Below are positions 8,554 through 16,274 of a stretch of 64,000 nt of DNA, piece after piece. The notes under the pieces are model-generated. The model worked only from the letters and a program-made list of their open reading frames with translations, had not been told where the DNA came from and made no database searches. The translations under genes were made by a program, and so were the position numbers. Location: contig WYBC01000018.1 in assembly GCA_011526085.1 (NCBI GenBank), forward strand, positions 1 to 64,000, read 5' to 3'. Origin of the DNA: Lysobacter sp. GTDB taxonomy: Bacteria > Pseudomonadota > Gammaproteobacteria > Xanthomonadales > Xanthomonadaceae. The stretch's first letter is position 1. Every line of letters begins with the position of its first letter.

Positions 8554-8973
8554 TCAGCAGCCGTTCGGCTGGTGGTTGACGTTGGCGATGCTGGTGGTGC
8601 ACGGCCACTGGCCCTGGGCGTCGCGGGTCAGGGTGACGGTCTGGCCGTTGATGCTCGGGTTGCCGATCAGGGTGCACTGGATGCTCTGGCCGTTGGCGGC
8701 GTTCCAGTTGCCGGCGACGGTGACGGCGCTGCAACGGGGGGTGGCCGGGGCCAAGCCGACGTCGGCGTTGGTGGCGGCCACGGCGCCGCGCTCACCGCTC
8801 TGGATGCCTTCTTCGAACGCGGTCACGCCGCCACGGATGTCGGCGAGGCCGGCAGTGGCCTGCGACTTGGCGACGTAGTTCTGGTAGGCCGGCAGCGCGA
8901 TGGCGGCGAGGATGGCGATGATCGCGACGACGATCATCAGTTCGATCAGGGTGAAACCTTGCTGCTTCTTCAT
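8554..8973 (-). CDS. pilA: Type IV major pilin, copy 3
   Basis: The 139-residue prepilin differs from copy 1 at three residues only, with the same leader, cleavage site, Glu5 and C-terminal cysteine pattern. The near-identity extends beyond the coding region into the ribosome-binding site and downstream terminator, so this is a duplication of the whole cassette (about 480 bp, offset 1240 bp). Its own sigma-54 promoter lies about 110 nt upstream. Which of the two outer copies supplies the main fibre cannot be told from sequence. Confidence 0.95.
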   Translation of the reverse strand: MKKQQGFTLIELMIVVAIIAILAAIALPAYQNYVAKSQATAGLADIRGGVTAFEEGIQSGERGAVAATNADVGLAPATPRCSAVTVAGNWNAANGQSIQCTLIGNPSINGQTVTLTRDAQGQWPCTTSIANVNHQPNGC

Positions 8974-9077
8974 GGGTGTTCCCTCGGGAGTGGTGTGGCG
9001 GTTTCTTTCACGTGCCCGGTAGCCAGAGTTTCTCCGGTTCCGTGGGCGCCCGTGCAACGAGCACGTGCACGATAGAG

Positions 9078-9099
9078 AGACGCATATCCCATGCCAAGT
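9078..9099 (-). promoter_or_regulatory. Sigma-54 (-24/-12) promoter of pilin copy 3
   Basis: Minus-strand TTGGCATGGGATATGCGT has GG (9095-9094) and GC (9083-9082) separated by 10 nt, a good RpoN promoter. It is not identical to the copy 1 promoter, so the two outer pilins may differ in strength. Confidence 0.75.
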
Positions 9100-9262
9100 T
9101 TCGTCACCGGACACGCGTCGCGGAAGCTTCCGTCCGGATGAGGCATGCATCACGTATCGCTAACGGCAGAAAGTGACGCAATGCGTCATGTGTCGAAAGG
9201 GGTGCCCCCCGTCGTCAGTCTTGAACCATGCGGATCATTGGACGGTCGATTCCGTGACCGAG

Positions 9263-10060
9263 TCAGCGCAATGTCCGCCGCTTGCGTTTCTCGAGCGCAT
9301 TCACGACCGGCCACGGGTCAAGATGCGAATAGCCGAGGATCCGGCCGTCCGATGCCTGCAGGACGACGCTCGCGCTGCCGCGGGAGGACTGCAGCGGCAG
9401 GATCGCGAGCGAACCGATGCCGGGATGCCGGGCGAACAACTGCCGCCATGCGGCGCGCTGTCCGGGTGGCGCCAGTTCCAGCACGGTGTCGGCCGGGACG
9501 GCCTGACCGAGGAAGGCGGCATCGGCCGGCGGGTAGGTCACGAAATGCGCCGGTTGCTGCGAGATGTCGAGCCCGGAGAAGGACTGCAGCATCATTTCCA
9601 GCCGACGTTTCGGGTCGCTGGGCAGCGGTGCGGCGACGGTCCTCGGCCCCAGTGCGGGCGCATGCCGGTATTCGGCCGGCGCCTTCGCGGCGCTGGCCTG
9701 GTCGATCTCGTTCGCGAACACCAGCCGGAAGCGATCCGACGTCGCGACCACATACGCCGGCCTGGACAGCCAGGCGGTATGGAGACCGAAGGCCATGGCG
9801 GCGATCTGCAGCAGGGCGATCACGGAGAGATCGAATTTCAGCGAGGGTTTGCCCGTCCTGTAGACCAGCAGGGTCAGCAGCGGGCCGAGGACGAGGTCCA
9901 CGCCCGCCAGCAGCGACAGCAGCGTCCCCGCGCGGGCCATGGCGAACAGTTCCGGCGGATACCAGCGCCAGACGACGAAGCCGACGATGAGCGTCAGAAC
10001 GACGAAGCTGATCGCGAAATGGATCGCAGCGGCTTTCCAGCGGGTCATGGCGGCGGGCAC
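9263..10060 (-). CDS. TfpX/TfpZ-like type IV pilin accessory protein
   Basis: The 265-residue membrane protein has helices near residues 12-32, 42-65 and 78-95 and then a periplasmic domain. The N-terminal layout (I-H-F-A-I-S-F, W-Y-P, D-L-V-L-G-P-L-L-T-L, D-L-S-V-I-A-L-L-Q) resembles the TfpX/TfpZ accessory proteins encoded beside group-specific pilins in Pseudomonas, Acinetobacter and xanthomonads. Those are thought to be pilin-specific chaperones or assembly modulators. Its place directly upstream of the three pilins supports that. An earlier in-frame Met is used here; the next Met (M-T-R-W-K) is a possible alternative start. Confidence 0.82.
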   Translation of the reverse strand: MPAAMTRWKAAAIHFAISFVVLTLIVGFVVWRWYPPELFAMARAGTLLSLLAGVDLVLGPLLTLLVYRTGKPSLKFDLSVIALLQIAAMAFGLHTAWLSRPAYVVATSDRFRLVFANEIDQASAAKAPAEYRHAPALGPRTVAAPLPSDPKRRLEMMLQSFSGLDISQQPAHFVTYPPADAAFLGQAVPADTVLELAPPGQRAAWRQLFARHPGIGSLAILPLQSSRGSASVVLQASDGRILGYSHLDPWPVVNALEKRKRRTLR

Positions 10061-10170
10061 AAGCGGAATGGACTCGGCCGGCGATTATGCGCGACGCCCA
10101 TGCGAGCGCAAGGTTGCGGATACGGGCTTGCAGCGGGCAGGCCGGCCACGGCTCCGGGCCGGGCCAGCGG

Positions 10171-11604
10171 TCACTCGATGCCGAGTTTCTTGAGCTTGTA
10201 GCGCAGCGCGCGGAAGGTGATACCCAGCGCGGCGGCGGTTTTGGTCTTGTTGTAGCGGTGTTCCTGCAGCGCCTGCTGGATCGCGTTGCGCTCGATCTCT
10301 TCGATGTAGGAAGGCAGGGCGCTGGTGCTCGTGTCGCGCGGATTGCTGCCGCGCGGGTCCGCGGCGGCGGCCGGCGGCGGGGGCATGCCGATCATGCCGG
10401 CGATCGGCGGCGGCGCGGCGGCCACCGCCGCTGCGGGCTGCGCGAAGGAGGCCTGCGGTGCGTTCGGCAGGCGCAGATCCCGGGCGTCGATGATCTCGCC
10501 GTCGGCCATCGCCAGCGCGCGCTCGAGGATGTTTTCGAGTTCGCGGACATTGCCGGGGAACGGGTAGACCTCCAGCGCGGCGACGGCTTCCGGAGACAGG
10601 CTCGGCGCACGACGCTTCATGGCGTAGGCGAGGCGTTTGAGGATGGCCTCGGACAGCAGCGGCAGGTCGCCGGTGCGCTCGCGCAGCGGCGGGACATCCA
10701 GTTCGATCACGTTGATGCGGTAGAACAGGTCGTGGCGGAACTTGCCGTCCGCGACGAGCTGGTCGAGATCCTTGTGGGTCGCGGAAAGAATGCGGACATC
10801 CACCGCCACCTCGGCGTTCGCGCCGACCGGACGGACGGTCTTTTCCTGGATCGCGCGCAGCAGCTTGACCTGCATCGACAGCGGCAGTTCCGCCACCTCG
10901 TCCAGGAACAGGGTGCCGCCGTCCGCGACCTGGAACAGGCCGAGCTTGTCGGTATGCGCGCCGGTGAAGCTGCCCTTCTTGTGGCCGAAGAACTCGCTTT
11001 CCATCAGTTCGGAGGGAATCGCGCCGCAGTTTACCGGGATGAACGGGCCCGCCGCGCGCGAACCCTGGGCGTGGATCGTGCGGGCGACCAGCTCCTTGCC
11101 GGTGCCGGATTCGCCGCGGATGTGCACCGGCGCCTGGCTGCGGGCGACCTTGGCGATCGTGTCGCGCAGACCGACCATGGCCGACGAATCGCCGAGCAAC
11201 AGGGTCGAACCCTCGGGATTGGCCTGGCGACGGGTATTGAGATCGAGGGCCTGACGGACCAGGCCGCGCAGCACGGTCAGGTCGACCGGCTTGGTCACGA
11301 AGTCGAAGGCGCCGCTCTTCAGGGCCTCCACCGCCGCTTCGACGTTGCCGTAGGCGGTGATGACCGCGACCGGGGTGGTCGGGAAGCGGGTGGCGATTTC
11401 GGCCACCAGCTCCAGGCCCGAGCCGTCCGGCAGCCGCATGTCCGTCAGGCACAGGTCGTAGGCGACCGTGCTGAGCATCTCGCGGGCGACGGCCAGATTG
11501 GGTGCGGTGTCCGTGCGCAAGCCCATCCGCCCCAGTGTCACCACCAGAAGCTCGCGGATATCGTGCTCGTCGTCGACGATCAGCGCACTGCGTTGCTCAG
11601 CCAT
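10171..11604 (-). CDS. pilR: Sigma-54-dependent response regulator PilR
   Basis: PilR activates pilin transcription with RpoN. The 477-residue protein has a receiver domain (acidic pocket D11-D12, phospho-acceptor D55, conserved Thr and Lys). The AAA+ domain has Walker A G-E-S-G-T-G-K-E and the sigma-54 contact loop G-S-F-T-G-A. An Ala/Pro-rich linker precedes a C-terminal Fis-type helix-turn-helix (K-T-K-T-A-A-A-L-G-I-T). The ATG is chosen because GGAGGG lies 5 nt upstream. It follows pilS by 85 nt, and its expected targets, the sigma-54 pilin promoters, are about 1-2.5 kb away. Confidence 0.96.
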   Translation of the reverse strand: MAEQRSALIVDDEHDIRELLVVTLGRMGLRTDTAPNLAVAREMLSTVAYDLCLTDMRLPDGSGLELVAEIATRFPTTPVAVITAYGNVEAAVEALKSGAFDFVTKPVDLTVLRGLVRQALDLNTRRQANPEGSTLLLGDSSAMVGLRDTIAKVARSQAPVHIRGESGTGKELVARTIHAQGSRAAGPFIPVNCGAIPSELMESEFFGHKKGSFTGAHTDKLGLFQVADGGTLFLDEVAELPLSMQVKLLRAIQEKTVRPVGANAEVAVDVRILSATHKDLDQLVADGKFRHDLFYRINVIELDVPPLRERTGDLPLLSEAILKRLAYAMKRRAPSLSPEAVAALEVYPFPGNVRELENILERALAMADGEIIDARDLRLPNAPQASFAQPAAAVAAAPPPIAGMIGMPPPPAAAADPRGSNPRDTSTSALPSYIEEIERNAIQQALQEHRYNKTKTAAALGITFRALRYKLKKLGIE

Positions 11605-11689
11605 ATTGCCCTCCTGCGTCAACTTTAGCCCATTTGCGGCAGGCGCAACAGCCGCAATGCCGGATCGGCGCGGCGATAGGCGGCGGCGA

Positions 11690-13291
11690 TCAGGCCGGCA
11701 GCAGCGTGTGTTGGCTGGGCATGGTGATCCGGAAGCAGCAACCGCCGCCGGGCACAGGTACGTGATCCAGCGAGGCGCCGTTGGCGCGACACAGCTCCCG
11801 GGCGATGTAGAGGCCCAGTCCGGTGCCGTGCTCGGAGGTGGTGAAAAACGGGCGGAACAGTTGCGGCACCACCGCGTCCGGGATGCCCGGGCCGCGATCG
11901 ATGACATCGATCACCGGGGTGTCGTCCAGACGGTAGGCGTGCAGGGTGATGCGCGCCGGCTCGCCCGGCAGATGACCATGGCGCCGCGCGTTCTGCACCA
12001 TCGCGGTCAGAATCTGGTGCAGATGCTTGGGGTCGATCAGCGCCGGCACCAGCGGCTGCGGCGCGGCCAGCGTGATGTTGTCGGTCTCGTCCGGCACGGT
12101 CTGCCGGAATTCTTCGATGAAGCCGCGCAGGAATCCGACCAGTTCGAGATGTTCGGCGGTCGCGCGCTCGCGTCGCGCTAGGCCCAGCACGCTTTCGACG
12201 ATGCTGTTCGTGCGCATGCACTGCTGGTGGATGATCTGCACCATGCGACGGTCGCCGTCGGGCAGGTCGCGCGATTCCTCCAGCAACTGCGCGGCGTAAC
12301 TGATCGCCGCCAGCGGGTTGCGGATCTCATGGGCTAGGCTCGCCGAAAAACGGCCCATCGCCGCCAGCGTGAGCGATTCGGCGCGGCGGGAGACCAGCGA
12401 GGTGTCGTCGAGGAAGATCAGGGTGTTGTCGCTGTTGGCGAGCAACCGCGCGAATCGCGGCACCACCTCGAACTGGTCGTTGCCCAGCCGCAGCGGCGTG
12501 TCGTTGGGCAGGCCATTGCGCAGCCATTCGCTGAGCCGCAGCGCGAGTTCGGGCGCGGCCTCGACCAGCCGGCGGGTGCCGGCGGCGCTCTCGCCGAGCA
12601 ACAGCATGGCCGCCTCGTTCGCCAGGCGGATGTGGGCTTCGCGGTCCACCAGCAGCACGCCGGTCCGCATGCGGCGGATGATGAGTTCGTTGATTTCGGC
12701 CAGCCGTACCGCCTCGGCACCGCGGCGTTCCGCCAGCGCCTCGGTCTTGCGCATCTGCACCCGCAACTGATGGGTCAGGGTGGCGATGGCCAGAAAACTG
12801 ACCGTGAACATCATCAGCTCCGCCATCGGCCGCGGGGTCTGCTGTTCGACCACCAGGGTCCACAGATAGGCGGCGGCCAGGCCGGCCGAGGCCAGCACGG
12901 CGATGCCGAGTCCGATCCGCAGCGACAGCAGCAGCGAGGCCGAGCCGACATTGAACAGCAGCATCAGCGCCACGCCCGAGGTCGCCGAAGGCACGGCATG
13001 GGCGACGAACGAAGCCACCAGGATGTCGATGCCGACGCCGATCAGTGTCGGCCGGACCACATCGCTTGCCCTGCGCGCCTGGAACATCAGCGCCAGTGCG
13101 GCGGCCACATAGAGGGATGCGACCACCGCGACCCAGTCCTCATGGCCGGCCAGCGGTTCCAGCTTCGCCAGCGGGCTGAACACCAGCAGGGCCAGCAGGC
13201 CCGCTTCGAGCACCCGGTACAGGGCGAACAGATACAGCTCGCGTCGCTGGTAGTCCTGTGCGGGCTGGGCGGATGCGGTGGGTAGGCTCAA
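11690..13291 (-). CDS. pilS: PilS sensor histidine kinase
   Basis: PilS is the membrane kinase partner of PilR. It has about six N-terminal hydrophobic segments and a PAS-like middle region ([14 protein letters not shown]). The dimerisation/phospho-acceptor helix has H in S-L-A-H-E-I-R-N-P, and the HATPase domain has N (V-Q-N-A-R-R), D-R-G-P-G-I-P and G-T-G-L-G-L boxes. No ATG or GTG fits near the family N-terminus. I use a TTG (M-S-L-P-T-A-S) giving 533 residues, near the usual size; the only upstream ATG, at 13435, would add an Arg/Pro-rich stretch reaching into the sucC promoter region. The start is therefore uncertain. Confidence 0.9.
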   Translation of the reverse strand: MSLPTASAQPAQDYQRRELYLFALYRVLEAGLLALLVFSPLAKLEPLAGHEDWVAVVASLYVAAALALMFQARRASDVVRPTLIGVGIDILVASFVAHAVPSATSGVALMLLFNVGSASLLLSLRIGLGIAVLASAGLAAAYLWTLVVEQQTPRPMAELMMFTVSFLAIATLTHQLRVQMRKTEALAERRGAEAVRLAEINELIIRRMRTGVLLVDREAHIRLANEAAMLLLGESAAGTRRLVEAAPELALRLSEWLRNGLPNDTPLRLGNDQFEVVPRFARLLANSDNTLIFLDDTSLVSRRAESLTLAAMGRFSASLAHEIRNPLAAISYAAQLLEESRDLPDGDRRMVQIIHQQCMRTNSIVESVLGLARRERATAEHLELVGFLRGFIEEFRQTVPDETDNITLAAPQPLVPALIDPKHLHQILTAMVQNARRHGHLPGEPARITLHAYRLDDTPVIDVIDRGPGIPDAVVPQLFRPFFTTSEHGTGLGLYIARELCRANGASLDHVPVPGGGCCFRITMPSQHTLLPA

Positions 13292-13498
13292 GCCCTGGGT
13301 CCATGGGGAGGTCGGGCGAGTATAGGCGCGCCCGGCGGCCCGCGCCGGCTTCGACCATGGTCCGGGCTGGCCCGCGCCCGGCGCATCGGCGAGAATATCG
13401 GTCTGTCCGCGCACGTCCGCCCGTCCGGTTCCCACCGGCGACGATCACGACGCGGCCCCCGCACCCGCGTGCGGCCGTCTTCCCCGCATGGAACCCAC

Positions 13499-14665
<1,167 letters not shown>

Positions 14666-14678
14666 CACCATTTCATCC

Positions 14679-14764
14679 GTAGCCCGGGTAGAGCGCGAAG
14701 CGCGAAACCCGGGGTTCTTCGTGAACATCCCCGGGTTTCGGCCGATGGCCTCTACCCGGGCTAC
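14679..14764. repeat. GTAG-type palindromic repeat (REP/SMAG-like) between sucC and sucD
   Basis: It begins GTAGCCCGGGTAGAG and ends with the reverse complement CTCTACCCGGGCTAC. Inner CCCGGGG-type arms make a long imperfect hairpin. This layout is that of two inverted REP units, and sits between cotranscribed genes where REPs are often found. Confidence 0.8.
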
Positions 14765-14782
14765 AAAACATCGGGAATACCA

Positions 14783-15658
14783 ATGTCCGTTTTGGTCAAC
14801 AGGAACACCAAAGTCATCGTCCAGGGCTTCACCGGCCAGCAGGGCACCTTCCACGCGCAGCAGATGCTCGACTACGGCACGCAGGTGGTCGGCGGCGTCA
14901 CGCCGGGCAAGGGCGGCACCGAGCACATCGGCCTGCCGGTGTTCAACACCGTCGCCGACGCCGTGAAGACCACGGGCGCCGACGCGTCGGTGATCTACGT
15001 GCCGCCGCCGTTCGCGGCCGATGCCATCCTCGAAGCCGCGGACGCCGGCATCCGGGTCATCGTCTGCATCACCGAGGGCATTCCGGTGCTCGACATGCTG
15101 CGCGTGAAGAACACGCTGAAGGGCTATCCGGAGGCCGTGCTGATCGGTCCGAACTGCCCCGGCGTGATCACCCCGGGCGAGTGCAAGATCGGCATCATGC
15201 CGGGCCACATCCACCTGCCGGGCAAGATCGGCATCGTCTCGCGCTCGGGCACGCTGACCTATGAAGCCGTGAAGCAGACCACCGACGCCGGCCTCGGCCA
15301 ATCGACCTGCATCGGCATCGGCGGCGACCCGATCAACGGCACCAACTTCATCGATGCGTTGAAGCTGTTCCAGAACGATCCGCAGACCGAGGGCATCATC
15401 ATGGTCGGCGAGATTGGCGGCAGCGCCGAAGAGGAAGCCGCCGAGTTCATCGCGCAGCACGTCACCAAGCCGGTGGTCGGCTTCATCGCCGGCGCCTCGG
15501 CCCCGGCCGGCAAGCGCATGGGCCACGCCGGCGCGATCGCGTCGGGCGGCAAGGGCACCGCCGAAGGCAAGTTCGCGGCGATGGAAAAGGCAGGCATCAC
15601 CACCGTGCGCTCGCCGGGCGACCTCGGCGCCGCCATCGCGAAGCGCCTCGCGAAGTAA
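14783..15658 (+). CDS. sucD: Succinyl-CoA synthetase alpha subunit
   Basis: This CoA-binding subunit carries the phosphohistidine intermediate. The 291-residue length is standard. The N-terminal Rossmann CoA-binding fold has [10 protein letters not shown]. The active-site His lies in [11 protein letters not shown] near residue 247, and [10 protein letters not shown] is also present. A strong terminator follows about 45 nt downstream, ending the sucCD unit. Confidence 0.97.
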   Translation: MSVLVNRNTKVIVQGFTGQQGTFHAQQMLDYGTQVVGGVTPGKGGTEHIGLPVFNTVADAVKTTGADASVIYVPPPFAADAILEAADAGIRVIVCITEGIPVLDMLRVKNTLKGYPEAVLIGPNCPGVITPGECKIGIMPGHIHLPGKIGIVSRSGTLTYEAVKQTTDAGLGQSTCIGIGGDPINGTNFIDALKLFQNDPQTEGIIMVGEIGGSAEEEAAEFIAQHVTKPVVGFIAGASAPAGKRMGHAGAIASGGKGTAEGKFAAMEKAGITTVRSPGDLGAAIAKRLAK

Positions 15659-15700
15659 GTCTTCGCGACGCTCGCGCCGTTCGCTCGCGCAGTTCGACGC

Positions 15701-15727
15701 AGGCCGCCTCCGGGCGGCCTTCGTTTT
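15701..15727 (+). terminator. Terminator of sucCD
   Basis: AGGCCGCC arms with a short loop (15701-15720), followed by TCGTTTT. It isolates sucD from the nrd promoter 35 bp further on. Confidence 0.85.
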
Positions 15728-15760
15728 GCCCGCATGAAACAGGGCGCCCGACATTTTGTG

Positions 15761-15789
15761 TTGACCCTCGGCTGCCGGCCCACTATGTT
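15761..15789 (+). promoter_or_regulatory. Sigma-70-type promoter of the nrdAB operon
   Basis: TTGACC at 15761-15766 and TATGTT at 15784-15789 are separated by 17 nt. Predicted transcription begins near 15796, exactly where the riboswitch P1 helix begins. Confidence 0.75.
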
Positions 15790-15794
15790 GTGCC

Positions 15795-16011
15795 CGTCGA
15801 AGGTGCCGCCCCCGCCCGGGGTCGGCTGAAATGGGAACCCGGTGAGCGCCATCGCGCGCGATTCCGGGGCTGCCCCGCAGCGGTAATCAGGAACGACCCG
15901 CGTCAATGGCACTGGCCTTGTCCCGCAACGGGACGCACGGCTGGGAAGCGACGCGCAGTAGGAGCGACCGGTCCGGTCGCGCGCCTGTAAGCCCGAAGAC
16001 CTGCCTCGACC
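15795..16011 (+). ncRNA. Cobalamin (adenosylcobalamin) riboswitch
   Basis: Conserved B12-riboswitch blocks appear in order: AAGGTGCC, GGCTGAAATGGGAA with CCGGTG, GGGGCTGCCCCGCAGCGGTAAT, CACTGG, CTGGGAAGC and finally AGACCTGCC. Closing helix P1 is visible as GTCGA (15796-15800) pairing with TCGAC (16006-16010). It stands in the leader of a cobalamin-independent ribonucleotide reductase, an arrangement known in other bacteria to shut the class I enzyme off when B12 is plentiful. A palindromic element sits in the arm between CTGGGAAGC and AGACCTGCC. Confidence 0.92.
15958..15983. repeat. SMAG/REP-like hairpin inside the riboswitch
   Basis: GTAGGAGCGACCGGTCCGGT and the following CGCG form a GTAG-headed hairpin with a 7-bp stem (GCGACCG/CGGTCGC). 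GTAGGAGCGACC is a typical head of the GTAG-type palindromes seen elsewhere in this window. It occupies a peripheral arm of the cobalamin riboswitch. Confidence 0.65.
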
Positions 16012-16027
16012 GGCGCCCGACAGGCGC
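16011..16027 (+). other. Hairpin directly after the riboswitch
   Basis: GGCGCC-CGACA-GGCGCC forms a short stem right after P1. It has no T-tract, so it is not a standard terminator, but it may be part of the expression platform. Confidence 0.4.
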
Positions 16028-16246
16028 CGTCTGGCCACCGTCTCCGCGGGGAGCGTCGGTCGAAGTCGCGCATGGGCAGGAAGCCCGCGCCGCATCGTGT
16101 CCGGTGCATCGCTTCGATCCGCAATCCGCGCAGACGCAGGCTCGCCCGAGGGGGCGAGGGCCGGTGTCCGTGCGCATCGGTCGCGACCGCCATCGTGGCA
16201 TCCGATCCGTCCCGCAGCGGGGCGCGCGCGTCCGCCGCTTTCGCTT

Positions 16247-16270
16247 CCTCTCCATTGCGCAACGGAGAGG
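16247..16270 (+). promoter_or_regulatory. Hairpin sequestering the nrdA Shine-Dalgarno
   Basis: CCTCTCC (16247-16253) pairs perfectly with GGAGAGG (16264-16270), extended by TTG/CAA around a small loop. GGAGAGG is the nrdA ribosome-binding site, 4 nt before the ATG. This is a candidate translational expression platform for the upstream riboswitch; that link is inference. Confidence 0.6.
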
Positions 16271-16274
16271 ACCG

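Larger units (their letters stand above)
8502..8985. repeat. Direct repeat, pilin cassette copy B
   Basis: Partner of 7262-7745. The divergent middle pilin sits between the two, so recombination between them would delete or exchange it. Confidence 0.85.

Noticed and set aside
15906-16274. Upstream extension of nrdA by 123 codons
   Set aside because: It runs through the cobalamin riboswitch; the ATG at 16275 has GGAGAGG directly before it and begins the natural N-terminus.
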